DNA from: Acetobacteraceae bacterium
GTDB taxonomy: Bacteria > Pseudomonadota > Alphaproteobacteria > Acetobacterales > Acetobacteraceae
Assembly: GCA_003133265.1 (NCBI GenBank)
Contig: PKWQ01000101.1
Location: forward strand, 1-5,454
Direction: 5' to 3'
DNA: 5,454 nt
Part shown: positions 5,352 to 5,454 of the stretch, piece by piece
How positions within the stretch are numbered: position 1 is the first letter of the stretch
Layout: each line of letters begins with the position of its first letter
Position numbers and translations under genes: made by a program
Notes under the pieces: model-generated
What the model was told of the DNA's origin: nothing
Seen by the model: only the letters and a program-made list of their open reading frames with translations
Database searches by the model: none

Positions 5352-5454
5352 ATGAAAATATTGCCCACTGAGTTCGATGGACAGTCCATCCGCCGCGTGT
5401 ACGACGAGGACACCGAAACTTGGTGGTTCTCGGTGGTGGACGTGGTGCAGGTGC
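5352..5454 (+). CDS. Bro-N domain protein, DinD/antirepressor-like (N-terminus only)
   Basis: The frame opens at ATG 5352 behind a well-placed AAGGA and runs 34 codons to the window edge. MKILPTEFDGQSIRRVYDE followed by DTETWWFSVVDVVQV fits the start of Bro-N domains: a strand ending in F-x-G-x-x-I-R-R, then the W(W/Y)FSVVDVV segment. This exact style (IRRxxDEDxExWWFSVVDVVxVLT) is typical of bacterial DinD-like and phage-antirepressor-like proteins, which act on DNA or on repressors and are common in mobile and defence-rich regions. E. coli DinD is SOS-induced and inhibits RecA. The second domain, which would separate DinD from an antirepressor, is outside the window. It lies next to degraded gene fragments, consistent with an accessory region. 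Confidence 0.8.
   Translation, partial: MKILPTEFDGQSIRRVYDEDTETWWFSVVDVVQV

Overview
The window looks like a chromosomal segment of a GC-rich betaproteobacterium, most likely Burkholderiales. The grounds are an orphan Bug-type (tripartite tricarboxylate transporter, TTT) substrate-binding protein in a small catabolic operon next to a divergent LysR regulator, and strong G/C preference at third codon positions. This is inference from gene content and composition; no rRNA or marker gene is present.

Left part (1-2826) is a compact catabolic cluster. The 5' end of a lysR-type regulator gene (minus strand, cut by the window edge) diverges across a 106-bp intergenic region from three plus-strand genes about 26 bp apart: an Ldh2-family NAD(P)-dependent 2-hydroxyacid/2-ketoacid oxidoreductase, a secreted Bug-type solute-binding protein, and a small single-domain cupin. 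The simplest reading is a LysR-controlled operon for capture and oxidation of a hydroxy acid. The substrate cannot be told from the sequence.

Middle (2827-4878): an 81-bp gap with two mutually exclusive inverted repeats, then nudC (NAD(H) diphosphatase, complete, with zinc ribbon and Nudix box). Converging on it from the right is a class-2 (acetylserotonin-type) O-methyltransferase gene. The two genes overlap tail to tail by 54 bp, and the last ~24 residues of the methyltransferase are read from the antisense strand of nudC.

Right part (4875-5454) is a recombination scar. On the minus strand, in tandem and same orientation, lie three fragments that I recognise from protein motifs: the first ~27 codons of a YghU-like glutathione S-transferase, the 3' end of a BrnT-type toxin gene carrying an in-frame stop, and the 5' half of its BrnA-type antitoxin gene. 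The antitoxin remnant keeps its start and Shine-Dalgarno, and its new stop overlaps a GTG start of the methyltransferase (GTGA), so the methyltransferase may now be translated from captured toxin-antitoxin signals. At the right edge a Bro-N/DinD-like gene starts on the plus strand and runs out of the window. Its upstream region has a near-miss to an SOS (LexA) box. No RNA gene, CRISPR array, complete insertion sequence or convincing intrinsic terminator was seen.
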